Shown: one piece after another, positions 25,658-34,431 of the stretch | Layout: each line of letters begins with the position of its first letter | Numbering within the stretch: the first letter of the stretch is position 1 | Assembly: GCA_016188575.1 (NCBI GenBank) | Contig: JACPHN010000101.1 | Location: 1 to 57,032 of the forward strand | Reading direction: 5' to 3' | Source of the DNA: Candidatus Schekmanbacteria bacterium | GTDB lineage: Bacteria; CSSED10-310; JACPHN01 | DNA length: 57,032 nucleotides | Position numbers and translations under genes: made by a program | Notes under the pieces: model-generated | The model's input: only the letters and a program-made list of their open reading frames with translations | Told to the model about the DNA's origin: nothing | The model's database searches: none

Positions 25658-26398
25658 GTGGCGAAAGCGAAACAGAAGAGTCTCGAAGCGATCTGGAGCT
25701 CCAGCGCTGCGCGCGTGGGTCAATCATCCGGCAGCGCCGAGGCGGCCTATCGCGTCGTCGATGTGGAGACGACCGGGTTCAGCCCCACGGCGGATCGCGT
25801 GGTCGAGGTGGCCTGGGTGGATATTGCGCCGTCCGGCGAGGTGGTCAACAGGCAGGACTACCTCGTCAACCCGGGGATGCCGATTCCGCCTGCCGCGTCG
25901 GCGGTGCATCACATCACCGACGACATGGTGGCATCGGCTCCGGCGTTTGCGGAAGTGTGGCCGGGAGCCCCCGAAGGGCTCCGCCTGGCCGCGCACAACG
26001 CCGAGTTCGATGCGGCCTTCCTGGGATTGCCGAAACGAATGATGATCTGTACGATGCGCCTGGCGCGCAAGCTCTGGCCGGACCTGGAAGGCTATGGAAA
26101 CCAGTTCCTGCGCTATCGGCTGCGTTTGAACGTGCAGAGCGAGAGGCCGCACCGGGCTCTGGACGACGCGCTCGTCACGGCTGCGCTGCTGGCGAAAGAG
26201 CTCCAGGAGTGTTCGGGAGAGGACGTGCTCGAGCTGGCGTGGAAACCCGTGCCGGTGCGCCGCTGGCCATTCGGAAAACACAAGGGCCTGGCACTGGAGG
26301 AGACCCCGCGGGACTACGTCGAGTGGGCGCTCAGGAATCTGACCGATCTGGGCGACGACTTGCGCTGGTCGCTCGAGCAGATACTCGCCGGCCCATAG
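25658..26398 (+). CDS. DEDDh 3'-5' exonuclease with C-terminal DUF3820-like domain
   Basis: 246 residues. The RNase T/DnaQ-type exonuclease domain has motif I VDVETTGF (Asp35, Glu37), motif II HNAEFDAAFL and motif III HRALDDA with the DEDDh His. After it, residues 205-245 read WPFGKHKGLALEETPRDYVEWAL, which matches the small DUF3820-type domain (FGKYKG...P..YL.W) found in some exonuclease and virulence-linked proteins. It resembles ExoX-like proteins that degrade single-stranded DNA. I chose the GTG at 25658 because the frame before it encodes dead SUMF1 sequence. The gene is alone on its strand for 88 bases before the next start. Confidence 0.85.
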   Translation: MAKAKQKSLEAIWSSSAARVGQSSGSAEAAYRVVDVETTGFSPTADRVVEVAWVDIAPSGEVVNRQDYLVNPGMPIPPAASAVHHITDDMVASAPAFAEVWPGAPEGLRLAAHNAEFDAAFLGLPKRMMICTMRLARKLWPDLEGYGNQFLRYRLRLNVQSERPHRALDDALVTAALLAKELQECSGEDVLELAWKPVPVRRWPFGKHKGLALEETPRDYVEWALRNLTDLGDDLRWSLEQILAGP

Positions 26399-26485
26399 GG
26401 TTTCGCCCGCGCCAGGCAGAGCACGTGTGGCGCGGTTGAGCGTTGATCATGGTCGCTGGTCCTGAGAAGAAGCGGAGATGGACGG

Positions 26486-27016
26486 ATGAGGAGACAGTTT
26501 CACTTTGGTAGGCGCGTGAACGCCGCCCTGGCGGCGCTCATTCCCATTACCTGCCCCGGACAGGTGGAAAGCGATCGCGTCGCTGCGGTGATCGCCTCAC
26601 TGGAGTCTTTCGTGAGCGCGCTGCCGTGGTTCATGCGCCGGGGCTTTTCGGCTTTGGTCCTGCTCTTCGAGATATCCGCGGTGGCCTGGCCGGCTGGCGG
26701 CGGCGTGAGCTTCAGCAAGCTGCAGCGAGATGCGGCGGCGCGGTATTTTGACCGGTGGTGGCACAGTCGCCTCTCGCTGCTCGCCGAGGCGGCGCGCACG
26801 ATGAAAATGATGACCGTGTTTTGTTACTACGAGCTACCTGCCGTGAAGTCCGCCATGGGATACGACCCCGAGGCGTGGGTGGCGAAGGTCAAGGCCGAGC
26901 GCCTCGCGCGCTACGGCAGCGCCATCAGCGAGGCCGAAAAGGCGGTGACGGCTCCGGATCCTCTCCCTGTCGGGGAGGCCGAAAACGCGGATTCGAGCAA
27001 GGAGGCCTGGCTGTGA
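26486..27016 (+). CDS. Small partner protein of the GMC oxidoreductase (function not known)
   Basis: 176 residues, no signal peptide and no family I can name with certainty. Residues 40-75 are hydrophobic (LPWFMRRGFSALVLLFEISAV), followed by a segment RYFDRWWHSRLSLLAEAA and a helical C terminus. Its position, directly before and overlapping the GMC oxidoreductase gene as GTGA, resembles small subunits such as gluconate 2-dehydrogenase subunit 3 that accompany GMC enzymes. That relation is inferred from context. GGAG precedes the ATG by nine bases. Confidence 0.75.
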   Translation: MRRQFHFGRRVNAALAALIPITCPGQVESDRVAAVIASLESFVSALPWFMRRGFSALVLLFEISAVAWPAGGGVSFSKLQRDAAARYFDRWWHSRLSLLAEAARTMKMMTVFCYYELPAVKSAMGYDPEAWVAKVKAERLARYGSAISEAEKAVTAPDPLPVGEAENADSSKEAWL

Positions 27017-28548
27017 CGTCGCTACCGCTCGGTATTATTACCGGCGACCGGATCACCGGAGACACGCTACTCTACTGTGATGTGGTCATTGTCGGCTCCG
27101 GCGCGGGCGGTGCCGCGATGGCCGCGGAGCTGGCGGAAGCGGGAATCGAGGTGATCATTCTGGAGGAAGGCGGCTACCACGACACGGAGTCGTTCAATAC
27201 CGATACGCTCTCGGCCATCAAGCGGTTATACCGCGACGGCGGGGCGTCGATGACCATTGGCCGCCCGTCCGTGATGTTCCAGGAGGGGCGCGTTGTCGGC
27301 GGCTCGTCGGTTATCAACGGCGCGATGTCGTGGCGGACACCCGAGCACATACTGCGGCGGTGGCGCGGAGATGCCGGAGTAGACCGCATTCTTCCCGACG
27401 ACATGGACCCGTTCTTTGCGCGCGTCGAACGGCGAATCAACGTTGCGGAACAGGCGCTGGACACCGTCGGTCGAGACAATGCCTTGCTGCGCGAGGGCGC
27501 CGAGCGGCTCGGGTGGCAGGTGCTGCTGAATCGCCGAAACCAGTTGCACTGCGCCGGATCGAACAACTGCGCCTTTGGGTGTCCGACGGGTGCCAAGCGG
27601 TCGACCCTGCTGACCTACATTCCGCGGGCGCTTCACTTCGGCGCTCGCCTGTACGCGGACGTGCGCGTCCGGCGCATCCTGCGGCGCGGAAAGCGCGCCA
27701 TCGGCGTGGAAGCGCGTGTGGTGCGGAGCGGCGGTCGCTACGGGGCGCGGCTTACCGTGCGCGCTCAACTCGTCGTGGTCGCGTGCGGTGCGGTGCAGAC
27801 ACCCGTGCTCGTCGCCCGCTCGGGATTTCGCTCGCCCTCGGGACAGCTCGGACGCAACCTTAGCCTTCACCCCAACGCCAAGATCGTGGCGCTGTTTCCC
27901 ACGGACGTGCGCGGCTGGGAAGGCGTCCACCAGGCGTTCCAGGTCCGCGAGTTTCAGCGCGATGGCATCGTCATGGCCGCGGTCAACGTGCCGCCGAGTA
28001 TCCTGGCGATGACGATGCCCTATTACGGCGACGCGCTTGGCGAGGTCCTGAGCGAGTACCATCGCGCCGTGATCGCGGGAGTCCTCGTCGAGGACACTGC
28101 CACGGGACGCGTCCTGCGGCTGCCCGGTGGTCGCGCGCAAGTGGCATATCGACTCGCCGATGCGGACATCGCGACGCTGAAGCGCGGGGTTGCCTTGACG
28201 TGCGAAGCGATGTTCGCCGCGGGCGCGACGAAGATCTACCTTCCGTTTGAGGGCTTCGGTCCGGTAACCGACGTGGACCAGGCGCGCCGAATTTCGGATC
28301 TGCCCATCGAGAGACGCGCGCTCGAAGTTCTGACCGTGCACCTCATGGGATCCGCCCGCATGGGATGCGACCGCAGCCGGCACGTGACCGACAGCTACGG
28401 ACGCTTCCATAACGCGGATCGACTGATCATCAGCGACGCCAGCCTGTTTCCGACTCCCATCGGCGTCAACCCGTGCGAGACCATTCTCGCGCTCTCGACG
28501 CGCAACGCTGCCCACATCATCGAAAACAAGACGAGGTATCTGTCATGA
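27013..28548 (+). CDS. GMC-family FAD-dependent oxidoreductase
   Basis: 511 residues. The FAD-binding Rossmann motif VVIVGSGAGGAAMA is at residues 25-38, and the GMC segments VGGSSVINGAMSW and AQLVVVACGAVQTP follow. The late motif HLMGSARMG contains the active-site His region, and NPCETILAL closes the fold. A Cys cluster, Cys180, Cys186 and Cys190 (CAGSNNCAFGCPTGAK), is typical of the long-chain alcohol/sterol-type branch. It probably oxidises an alcohol or sterol and passes electrons to a quinone or cytochrome. The GTG start overlaps the previous stop and has GGAGG eight bases upstream. The next gene overlaps as ATGA. Substrate not known. Confidence 0.92.
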   Translation: MTSLPLGIITGDRITGDTLLYCDVVIVGSGAGGAAMAAELAEAGIEVIILEEGGYHDTESFNTDTLSAIKRLYRDGGASMTIGRPSVMFQEGRVVGGSSVINGAMSWRTPEHILRRWRGDAGVDRILPDDMDPFFARVERRINVAEQALDTVGRDNALLREGAERLGWQVLLNRRNQLHCAGSNNCAFGCPTGAKRSTLLTYIPRALHFGARLYADVRVRRILRRGKRAIGVEARVVRSGGRYGARLTVRAQLVVVACGAVQTPVLVARSGFRSPSGQLGRNLSLHPNAKIVALFPTDVRGWEGVHQAFQVREFQRDGIVMAAVNVPPSILAMTMPYYGDALGEVLSEYHRAVIAGVLVEDTATGRVLRLPGGRAQVAYRLADADIATLKRGVALTCEAMFAAGATKIYLPFEGFGPVTDVDQARRISDLPIERRALEVLTVHLMGSARMGCDRSRHVTDSYGRFHNADRLIISDASLFPTPIGVNPCETILALSTRNAAHIIENKTRYLS

Positions 28549-29111
28549 GCGACCCAGGTCGGACCGCCAGCACGCGCTATCGCGAGCTCGAGCGCCTGCC
28601 GGGCGCGGAGCTTGACCGGCTGTTTCTTCAGGGCTCGGCGCCGGACCCCATGGCGCTCGCCGCCAGAGTTTTTCGCGGCGTCAACACCCCGGCATTTGCT
28701 CGCCTGCTTGGGATCAAGAAGTTCATGAAAGGATTCTGGCGTGCGGGCGACGCCGTCTTCGGATACAACTGCCCGGTTCGCCAAAACGGCCTCGACGAGC
28801 CGTGGCTCGCGAAGCCCTCGGACGACGCCCCCAAGCGGTTCGGGCACTACAAGGTGAGCCGCGTCGATCCGGTGTCTCGGGACAGCGCCTACTTGCACGC
28901 CATCCTGCTCGATTATGGACGAGGCGGAAACCCGCTCCTGGATCCCTCTCGCGGGTTGCGCGACTACCTGGTTCGGGTGGCGGCGACTGATGAGGAGATC
29001 TATCTCGGCAAGGCGTACTTCGCGCTTGGTCCGGCGCGAGTGGCGGTGTCATATTTTCTTCTGGAGCCCGATCGCAGCGGTCCCGCGGAGCGCATCGGCG
29101 GAAACGCGTGA
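28545..29111 (+). CDS. Unknown protein coupled to the GMC oxidoreductase
   Basis: 188 residues with no recognised domain. It begins MSDPGRTASTRYRELERLPG, has a Phe/Lys/Trp-rich patch (GIKKFMKGFWRAGDAVFGYN), a Cys at NCPVRQNG, and a beta-rich C-terminal half (RFGHYKVSRVDP, YLGKAYFALGPARVAVSYF). There is no signal peptide or membrane helix. The ATG overlaps the stop of the oxidoreductase gene by four bases, so the two products are likely made together and may act together. The C-terminal half could be a small ligand-binding beta barrel. Confidence 0.75.
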   Translation: MSDPGRTASTRYRELERLPGAELDRLFLQGSAPDPMALAARVFRGVNTPAFARLLGIKKFMKGFWRAGDAVFGYNCPVRQNGLDEPWLAKPSDDAPKRFGHYKVSRVDPVSRDSAYLHAILLDYGRGGNPLLDPSRGLRDYLVRVAATDEEIYLGKAYFALGPARVAVSYFLLEPDRSGPAERIGGNA

Positions 29112-29124
29112 GGAGCATGGGATC

Positions 29125-29517
29125 GTGGCTCGTGCGGTGATGCTGCGAACGCTGTGCGTCGCCTGGCTCGTGGCGGTGTCGGCGACGGGCTGCGGCTGGG
29201 GTGAGACCCCCGACTACGCCAAGGTGAAGCTCAAGTCATCCGGGGGCACCCTGTCCGGCCTGGTCGTGGCGGAAACATCTACGGCGATCACGCTGCGCAC
29301 CGGCGAGAATGCGCGACTGACCATCAAGAAGAGCAACATTGCGCGCCTCGAACGACACCCTGACAGATTCTGGCGCCGTGCCTGGAGACGGGTTTCCGAG
29401 TGGCGCGCGGGACCACCGCAGCGCGAGCCCGAGGACGCGAGCGGTAGCATCTACATCGCTGGACCTGGCGACAAGGAGCTCCCAAAAGCCGATCGCGAGC
29501 CTACCGCCCGGCCGTGA
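29125..29517 (+). CDS. Small lipoprotein of unknown function
   Basis: 130 residues. The signal peptide MLRTLCVAWLVAVSATGC ends in a lipobox-like VSATGC. The mature part has about 60 residues of beta-type sequence (KVKLKSSGGTLSGLVVAE, TAITLRTGENARLTIKKSNI) and a basic, Pro-rich tail. The GTG at 29125 was chosen because AGGAG lies ten bases upstream; the ATG at 29140 is the alternative. It follows the 188-residue unknown gene by 13 bases and belongs to the GMC cluster. The beta part may be a small Sm-like or OB-like fold. Confidence 0.6.
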   Translation: MARAVMLRTLCVAWLVAVSATGCGWGETPDYAKVKLKSSGGTLSGLVVAETSTAITLRTGENARLTIKKSNIARLERHPDRFWRRAWRRVSEWRAGPPQREPEDASGSIYIAGPGDKELPKADREPTARP

Positions 29518-29640
29518 CTGAGTGGGGAGGTGCCGCGCTCTTGCTTTCACCGGGCTTCGCGATAACAATCGACAACCGCGCGTTGCGGTGTCGATGAAGG
29601 TGTCTTGCTTGAACATCGGATGACGTAGGAGGAGCGTGAC

Positions 29641-31341
29641 ATGGAGCCGACGCCCAGGGCCGAGCTCGAGCGTGCCGTCGAAGTACTCAACGACAACAAG
29701 GATCGCTGGGCCGCGTTCGACGTTCCCGCGCGGATCCGCCTGCTCAGGCGCATGATGCTCGACACCTGGGAAGTGGCGGAGGAGCAGGTGAAGGCCGCCT
29801 GTCTCGCCAAGGGGCTCTCGTTCTCGGCGCCCGTCAGTGCCGAGGAGTGGCTCGGCGGTCCCATGGCTGTCCTCCGCAATCTCCGCTTGCTCGCGGAATC
29901 CCTCGATCAGATTCGCCTCCACGGCCGCCCGCAGCTCAAGCCGGGAGCGGTGCGGCGACGTCCCGACGGTCAGCTTGCAGTTCAGGTGTTCCCGGGCGAC
30001 CTCAAGGACAAGCTGCTCTACGCGAATTTTCGCGCCGAGGTATGGATGCAGCCCGACCTTCGGGAAGAAGGTCTCGTCGAGACCATGGCGGCAGCGTATC
30101 AGGTGCCGGAGCAGCGCCGGCGCGGCAAGGTCGCGCTGGTCCTGGGCGCCGGAAACGTCGCCAGCATCGGCCCCATGGACGTTCTCTACAAGCTGTTCGT
30201 GGAAAACCAGGTGTGCGTGTTGAAGATGAATCCCGTCAACGAGTACCTCGGGCCGTTCGTGGAGCGCGGCTTCCGGGCGCTGGTCGAGATCGGGGTCCTG
30301 CGCGTGGTGTATGGCGGTGCCGAGGAGGGCGACTTCCTGGTTCACCACGACGGCGTCGACGAGATCCACATCACCGGTTCCGATCGCGTCCACGACATCA
30401 TCGTCTGGGGAGCGCCGGGGGAGGAGCAGCAACGGCGGAAACAGCGCGGCGAGCCGCGGATTACCAAGCGCATCACGAGCGAGCTGGGTTGTGTGACCCC
30501 ATTGCTCATCGTGCCTGGCGAGTGGACGGCCAGGGAGCTGGTCTTCCAGGCGGAGAACGTCGCCACGATGGTGGCGAACAACGCTTCTTTCAACTGCAAT
30601 GCGGGCAAGGTGCTGATCACCTGGCAAGGCTGGCCGCAGCGGCAGGCATTCCTCGCCAAGGTCGAAGAGATCTTGCGCAGCCTGCCCGGACGCCGGGCCT
30701 ACTATCCCGGAAGTGACCGCAAGTACGACAGCTTCCTGGCGTGCCATGGCGATGCCCGGCAGCTTGGCCCGCGCTCCGCCGATACGATTCCGTGGACGCT
30801 GATCTTCGGCGTGGACGCTGGCAACACGGCGGACATCGTCTTCAAACAGGAGGCGTGGTGCGGGATCCTGGCGGAGTCGCCGGTGCCGGGCGCGGACGTG
30901 CAGGCGTATCTGCGCAACGCCGTGGCGTTCTGCAACGACGAGGTCTGGGGCACACTGAGCGCTTCGCTCATCGCCGACCCGAGGACGCAACGGCAACTCG
31001 GCGGTGACTTCGAGCAGGCCGTCGCGGACCTGCGCTACGGCAGCGTCGCCGTGAATCACTGGGCGGCACTCAGCTATGGGCTCGTCCTGACCACGTGGGG
31101 CGCCTTTCCCGGACACTCCCTCGACAACATCGTCAGCGGCAGCGGCGTGGTGCACAACACCTTGATGTTCGATCGCCCGCAGAAGAGCGTGATCTGGGGG
31201 CCGTTCACGATGGCGCCGAAACCGCCGTGGTTCTCGACGCATCGCAACGCCCACAATGCCGCCCGCCACATTGCCCAGTTCGAGCTGACGCCTTCGTACC
31301 TCCGCATTCCCGCCATCGCGCTGGCGGCGCTGCGCGGCTGA
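29641..31341 (+). CDS. Aldehyde dehydrogenase-superfamily enzyme
   Basis: 566 residues. Aldehyde dehydrogenase landmarks are present: cofactor-site Lys195 (VCVLKMNPVN), GAGN at about 169-172, Glu281 (ITSELGCVTP), and the predicted nucleophile Cys319 in ASFNCNAGKV. The spacing is that of a divergent ALDH-like branch; segments usual in classical members, such as FTGS, read ITGSDRVHD here. GGAGGAG precedes the ATG. It lies just after the GMC cluster, so it could oxidise the aldehyde made by that enzyme. This pairing is an inference. The substrate is unknown. Confidence 0.85.
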   Translation: MEPTPRAELERAVEVLNDNKDRWAAFDVPARIRLLRRMMLDTWEVAEEQVKAACLAKGLSFSAPVSAEEWLGGPMAVLRNLRLLAESLDQIRLHGRPQLKPGAVRRRPDGQLAVQVFPGDLKDKLLYANFRAEVWMQPDLREEGLVETMAAAYQVPEQRRRGKVALVLGAGNVASIGPMDVLYKLFVENQVCVLKMNPVNEYLGPFVERGFRALVEIGVLRVVYGGAEEGDFLVHHDGVDEIHITGSDRVHDIIVWGAPGEEQQRRKQRGEPRITKRITSELGCVTPLLIVPGEWTARELVFQAENVATMVANNASFNCNAGKVLITWQGWPQRQAFLAKVEEILRSLPGRRAYYPGSDRKYDSFLACHGDARQLGPRSADTIPWTLIFGVDAGNTADIVFKQEAWCGILAESPVPGADVQAYLRNAVAFCNDEVWGTLSASLIADPRTQRQLGGDFEQAVADLRYGSVAVNHWAALSYGLVLTTWGAFPGHSLDNIVSGSGVVHNTLMFDRPQKSVIWGPFTMAPKPPWFSTHRNAHNAARHIAQFELTPSYLRIPAIALAALRG

Positions 31342-31351
31342 GGCGCGGAAT

Positions 31352-32665
31352 ATGCACCGCTGGCAAGGAATTGAGGCGCTGGCGTGGGCCTGTCTGCGCG
31401 CTGCGCTGGTTGTGCTCATCGGGGGCGGGCTCGCCGCTTCCGCGGCGTTCGGCTCCGATGTCTCCGTCGCTATCGAGGATAGCCCCGACCCGGTCGGCCC
31501 CGGTGGGCAGATTACGTATGCGATCACGGTGATGAATGCCGGCGCGGGCGAGGCCAGCGACGTGGTGATGGCCGACACCATCGACACGCGGGTGACGCTG
31601 GTCTCGGTCACGCCGCAGACCGGGGCGTGCACACCACAGGAATACGTCATTACCTGTAACTTGGGCGCGCTGGCGGAGAGTCAGAGCACTCGGGTCGACA
31701 TCGTGGTCACCACGACCGAGGTCGGCACGATGGCGAATGGCGCGGTGGTGTCAGCGGCTGGGATTGACCCGAATCCCGCGGACAATGCCGCCTACGCGTC
31801 TACCGAGGTCTCGGACGACGCGAGCGCCGATCTCCGGCTGACGGCGACCGACGCGCCCGACCCCGTGGCGGTAGGGGGGACGGTGCGGTATGTGCTCACC
31901 ATCGCCAACAATGGCCCGGCCACGGCGCTCGCCGTGGTAATCACCGATCTCTTGCCGAGCCAGGCGACATTCGTTGCCGCGGAGGCTTCCGCCGGCGGAT
32001 GCTCGGAGGAATCCGGCACGGTGACCTGTGTGGTAGCGCGGCTGACGACCAGCCAGGAAGCGACAGTAACCATCGATGCCACCGCAAATGAGACTGGGCG
32101 CATCGTCAACAGCGCCGCCGTCACCTCGTCAAGCGGCGATCCGAGTAGCACCAACAACATTGCTCTGAGCGAGACGGTGGTCGCGGATCCGGCCTCCGCT
32201 GACACCGGAGTCAACCTGGTCGATTCCGCGGATCCCGTTGCCGTCGGGCAAGTGTTCTCCTATGTCGCGACGGTAAGGAACAACGGTCCCGCGACGGCGA
32301 CCGCGATCACAGTTACCTTCATGCTATCTGGCGACCTGACCTATCTTGGTTCTGCGGGTGGGCGGGCGAGCTGTTCCGAGGGGCGGCGGGCCGTCACGTG
32401 CGCGCTCGCGAGTCTCGGTGTAGGCGTCGAAGAACAGGTGGCGATCACCGTTTCCTCGGGCGCCGTGGGAAGCGCCTCGGCGGTCGTGACGGCAGACGGC
32501 GCCGAGGCAGACGCCGACCTGACCAACAATGAGCGGACCGAATCCACGGAGGTAGTGGAGGCGGTGCCGGTGCTCGCTGGCGCGCCGGCAGTCGCCTGCG
32601 TGGCATGCCTGGCCGCAGCGTGGAGTCTGACGGGATGCAGGCGTAACCGGCGCCGCTGCCGGTAG
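31352..32665 (+). CDS. Secreted DUF11-repeat protein with C-terminal sorting-like tail
   Basis: 437 residues. A signal peptide (WACLRAALVVLIGGGLAASAAFG) is followed by three DUF11-type beta-sandwich repeats. Each begins with a short D-P-V segment (DSPDPVGPGGQITYAITV, DAPDPVAVGGTVRYVLTI, DSADPVAVGQVFSYVATV) and contains N-N-G-P-A-T turns. These repeats are common in surface and adhesin-like proteins. The end is VEAVPVLAGAPAVACVAC, a hydrophobic helix and a Cys/Arg-rich tail (GCRRNRRRCR), which resembles a C-terminal anchor or sorting signal. It starts ten bases after the aldehyde dehydrogenase stop and may be read through from it. Confidence 0.85.
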   Translation: MHRWQGIEALAWACLRAALVVLIGGGLAASAAFGSDVSVAIEDSPDPVGPGGQITYAITVMNAGAGEASDVVMADTIDTRVTLVSVTPQTGACTPQEYVITCNLGALAESQSTRVDIVVTTTEVGTMANGAVVSAAGIDPNPADNAAYASTEVSDDASADLRLTATDAPDPVAVGGTVRYVLTIANNGPATALAVVITDLLPSQATFVAAEASAGGCSEESGTVTCVVARLTTSQEATVTIDATANETGRIVNSAAVTSSSGDPSSTNNIALSETVVADPASADTGVNLVDSADPVAVGQVFSYVATVRNNGPATATAITVTFMLSGDLTYLGSAGGRASCSEGRRAVTCALASLGVGVEEQVAITVSSGAVGSASAVVTADGAEADADLTNNERTESTEVVEAVPVLAGAPAVACVACLAAAWSLTGCRRNRRRCR

Positions 32666-32742
32666 CTGCGACGTTGGTCGGCGGCTCCCGCGTCCGCCGA
32701 TCAGCGGCTGTCGGCCATGATCCACTATCAGGCGAAAGCGCG

Positions 32743-33705
32743 TTACTTCTTGGGGGCCGCGGCAGGTGTCGGCGTGGCCCTGGGGACGTGCGCGTCGCCG
32801 GTCTGAGTCTGTAGCTGTCTCAAGGAGTCCCAGGTCGCCCCGGTCATGCGTTTGAGGCGCACGTATTCGAGCGCCTTGCGACCGCTTTCGTCTTCATGCA
32901 TCCGACTGGCCACGCGCACGGCCGTCGCGCGGACGGCCGCGTTCTGCTTGCCGAAGGTGACGATCACCACCAGAGGAAGATCCGCCGATTCGTGAATGAT
33001 GCTCATCGCTCGCCAGATGTTGGCGGTGCGCTCGCGCAGGATCTCAAAGACGCGGTTGGAGACCAACGCGGCGTCGGCGCGCTTGTAGTAGACGCCCATC
33101 AGGGCCGAGATCGACGACTCGGTGGACACGATCGAGCTGAGGTCCGAGATTTTCAGCGCGTTGCCGAGCACGTCCCGCTCGAAATTCGCCGGCGCCGCCT
33201 TCCAGAGCTCGGGCCCCATGAGCGTCCGCCCCTTGAGGTCCGCGAGCGACTTGATGTTGGCGTCTTTTCTGACGCAGACCGCCAACCGCTGCGTGTTGAG
33301 ATCCGCGCTCGTTTGCGGGAGGAACAGCACGTCGAGGTCCCAGGCCTGCCGGTACGCAATCGCCACATCGGCCGCGAGGGCGCCGAACAACGGGTAATCA
33401 CCTGCGGCGATGCGTTGGCCCATGTCCGTGACCAGGTCCTCGAAGTGGTAGTAGTACTTGAACTTCAGGTCGTAGCCCGTTGCCGGGCCGAGCTGGTCGT
33501 CGAGCCACGCCTGGAAATTCGCGATCGTTATCGAGGGATGTTGACCGACAGTATCGGGAAAGTAGTAGGGGACGATGGACGTGCGCTGCGGCGAGCGCGG
33601 CGCGGTCTCTTGCGCGTTCGCGAGGCCGCCAAGCAGGCACGAGAGGCCGGCGGCGAAGATGGCCACGGCGGCTCGGATCGTTCTTCGCGGTATTTCCGAT
33701 GACAT
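32743..33705 (-). CDS. PhnD/SsuA-like periplasmic substrate-binding protein
   Basis: 320 residues with a signal peptide (AAVAIFAAGLSCLLGGLANA). The mature protein reads as a type-2 periplasmic binding fold of the PhnD/TauA/ThiY-like group: FEDLVTDMGQRIAAGDYPLF, DLDVLFLPQT, and SLADLKGRTLMGPELWKAAP. It could bind a phosphonate, sulfonate or related anion, or act as a sensor-linked binding protein. No transporter or sensor gene sits next to it. The ATG at 33705 follows no strong ribosome-binding site. It is divergent from the thioesterase gene, with 228 bases between the starts. Confidence 0.75.
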   Translation of the reverse strand: MSSEIPRRTIRAAVAIFAAGLSCLLGGLANAQETAPRSPQRTSIVPYYFPDTVGQHPSITIANFQAWLDDQLGPATGYDLKFKYYYHFEDLVTDMGQRIAAGDYPLFGALAADVAIAYRQAWDLDVLFLPQTSADLNTQRLAVCVRKDANIKSLADLKGRTLMGPELWKAAPANFERDVLGNALKISDLSSIVSTESSISALMGVYYKRADAALVSNRVFEILRERTANIWRAMSIIHESADLPLVVIVTFGKQNAAVRATAVRVASRMHEDESGRKALEYVRLKRMTGATWDSLRQLQTQTGDAHVPRATPTPAAAPKK

Positions 33706-33933
33706 CTGCGTGAGTGACTCGGTTAGGGTGACGCCGGCATGGCGCCGGAGGATCGCGATGGAGGGGATGGTTGACGGATTATACCACAACGCGCCCGGGA
33801 GGTAACGGTCGCCCTGTGCCGGGAAGAGCCGGCGGGGACGGGCACCGTTGACGGTGCTCCACGGCGATGCAAGATGCTCGGAGCGCCCAGTGCTCACCCC
33901 CGAAAAAAACCGCAAACAGCCAGGAGAATCTCG

Positions 33934-34431
33934 ATGGAAGCACCGGCCGTTCCCCTCGACCAAACGCGTGTCGAAATGGTTCAGATCGTCTTGCCTGGTC
34001 ACGGGAACAACCATGGAAACGCCTTTGGCGGTCAGATCGCGGCCTGGATCGACATCTGTGCGGCGGTCTCCGCGCAGCGCTTTGCGCGGGGTCCCGTCGT
34101 GACGGCGGCGATGGACGAGCTGCATTTCCTTCTACCCGTTCGCATTGGCATGGTGGTCGTATTGCAGTCGCAGGTCAACCAGGCGTGGCGCACCTCGCTG
34201 GAAGTGGGGGTGCGCGTCGAGGCCGAAGAGCCGGAGACCGGAGCCAGAGCTCATGCCTGCTCTGCCTACCTCACGTTTGTGGCATTGGACCGGAACGGTC
34301 GGCCGCGACCGCTTCCCGCCCTCCAGTTGCCTGAGTGCCGAGAAGGCTCCGAGCATCGCCGCGCCAGGCAGGCCCAGGAGCGCCGCGACCACCGCTTGCA
34401 GATGCGCGAGCTGCGCCGGCGGACAGCGTGA
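33934..34431 (+). CDS. Acyl-CoA thioesterase, hotdog fold
   Basis: 165 residues. The hotdog domain shows the family motif NNHGNAFGGQIAAWIDICA with the catalytic Asp, and ELHFLLPVRIGMVVVLQSQV in the beta sheet. This matches YciA/BACH-type thioesterases that hydrolyse acyl-CoA. The last 35 residues are Arg-rich and not part of the fold. CAGGAGA precedes the ATG by seven bases. The stop overlaps the GTG of the mltA gene (GTGA), so both are translated together. Confidence 0.88.
   Translation: MEAPAVPLDQTRVEMVQIVLPGHGNNHGNAFGGQIAAWIDICAAVSAQRFARGPVVTAAMDELHFLLPVRIGMVVVLQSQVNQAWRTSLEVGVRVEAEEPETGARAHACSAYLTFVALDRNGRPRPLPALQLPECREGSEHRRARQAQERRDHRLQMRELRRRTA

Noticed and set aside
26500-28515. Minus-strand frames opposite the GMC cluster
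   Set aside because: Codon pattern, ribosome-binding sites and four-base overlaps all support the + strand genes.
29571-29594. Small hairpin (CGACA-A-CCGC with GCGG-TGTCG) before the aldehyde dehydrogenase gene
   Set aside because: Too short, has a bulge and no T-run; may be chance in GC-rich DNA.
29236-31650. 804-residue minus-strand frame opposite the aldehyde dehydrogenase
   Set aside because: His/Arg/Gly-rich antisense product; the + strand gene has ALDH catalytic residues and a strong ribosome-binding site.
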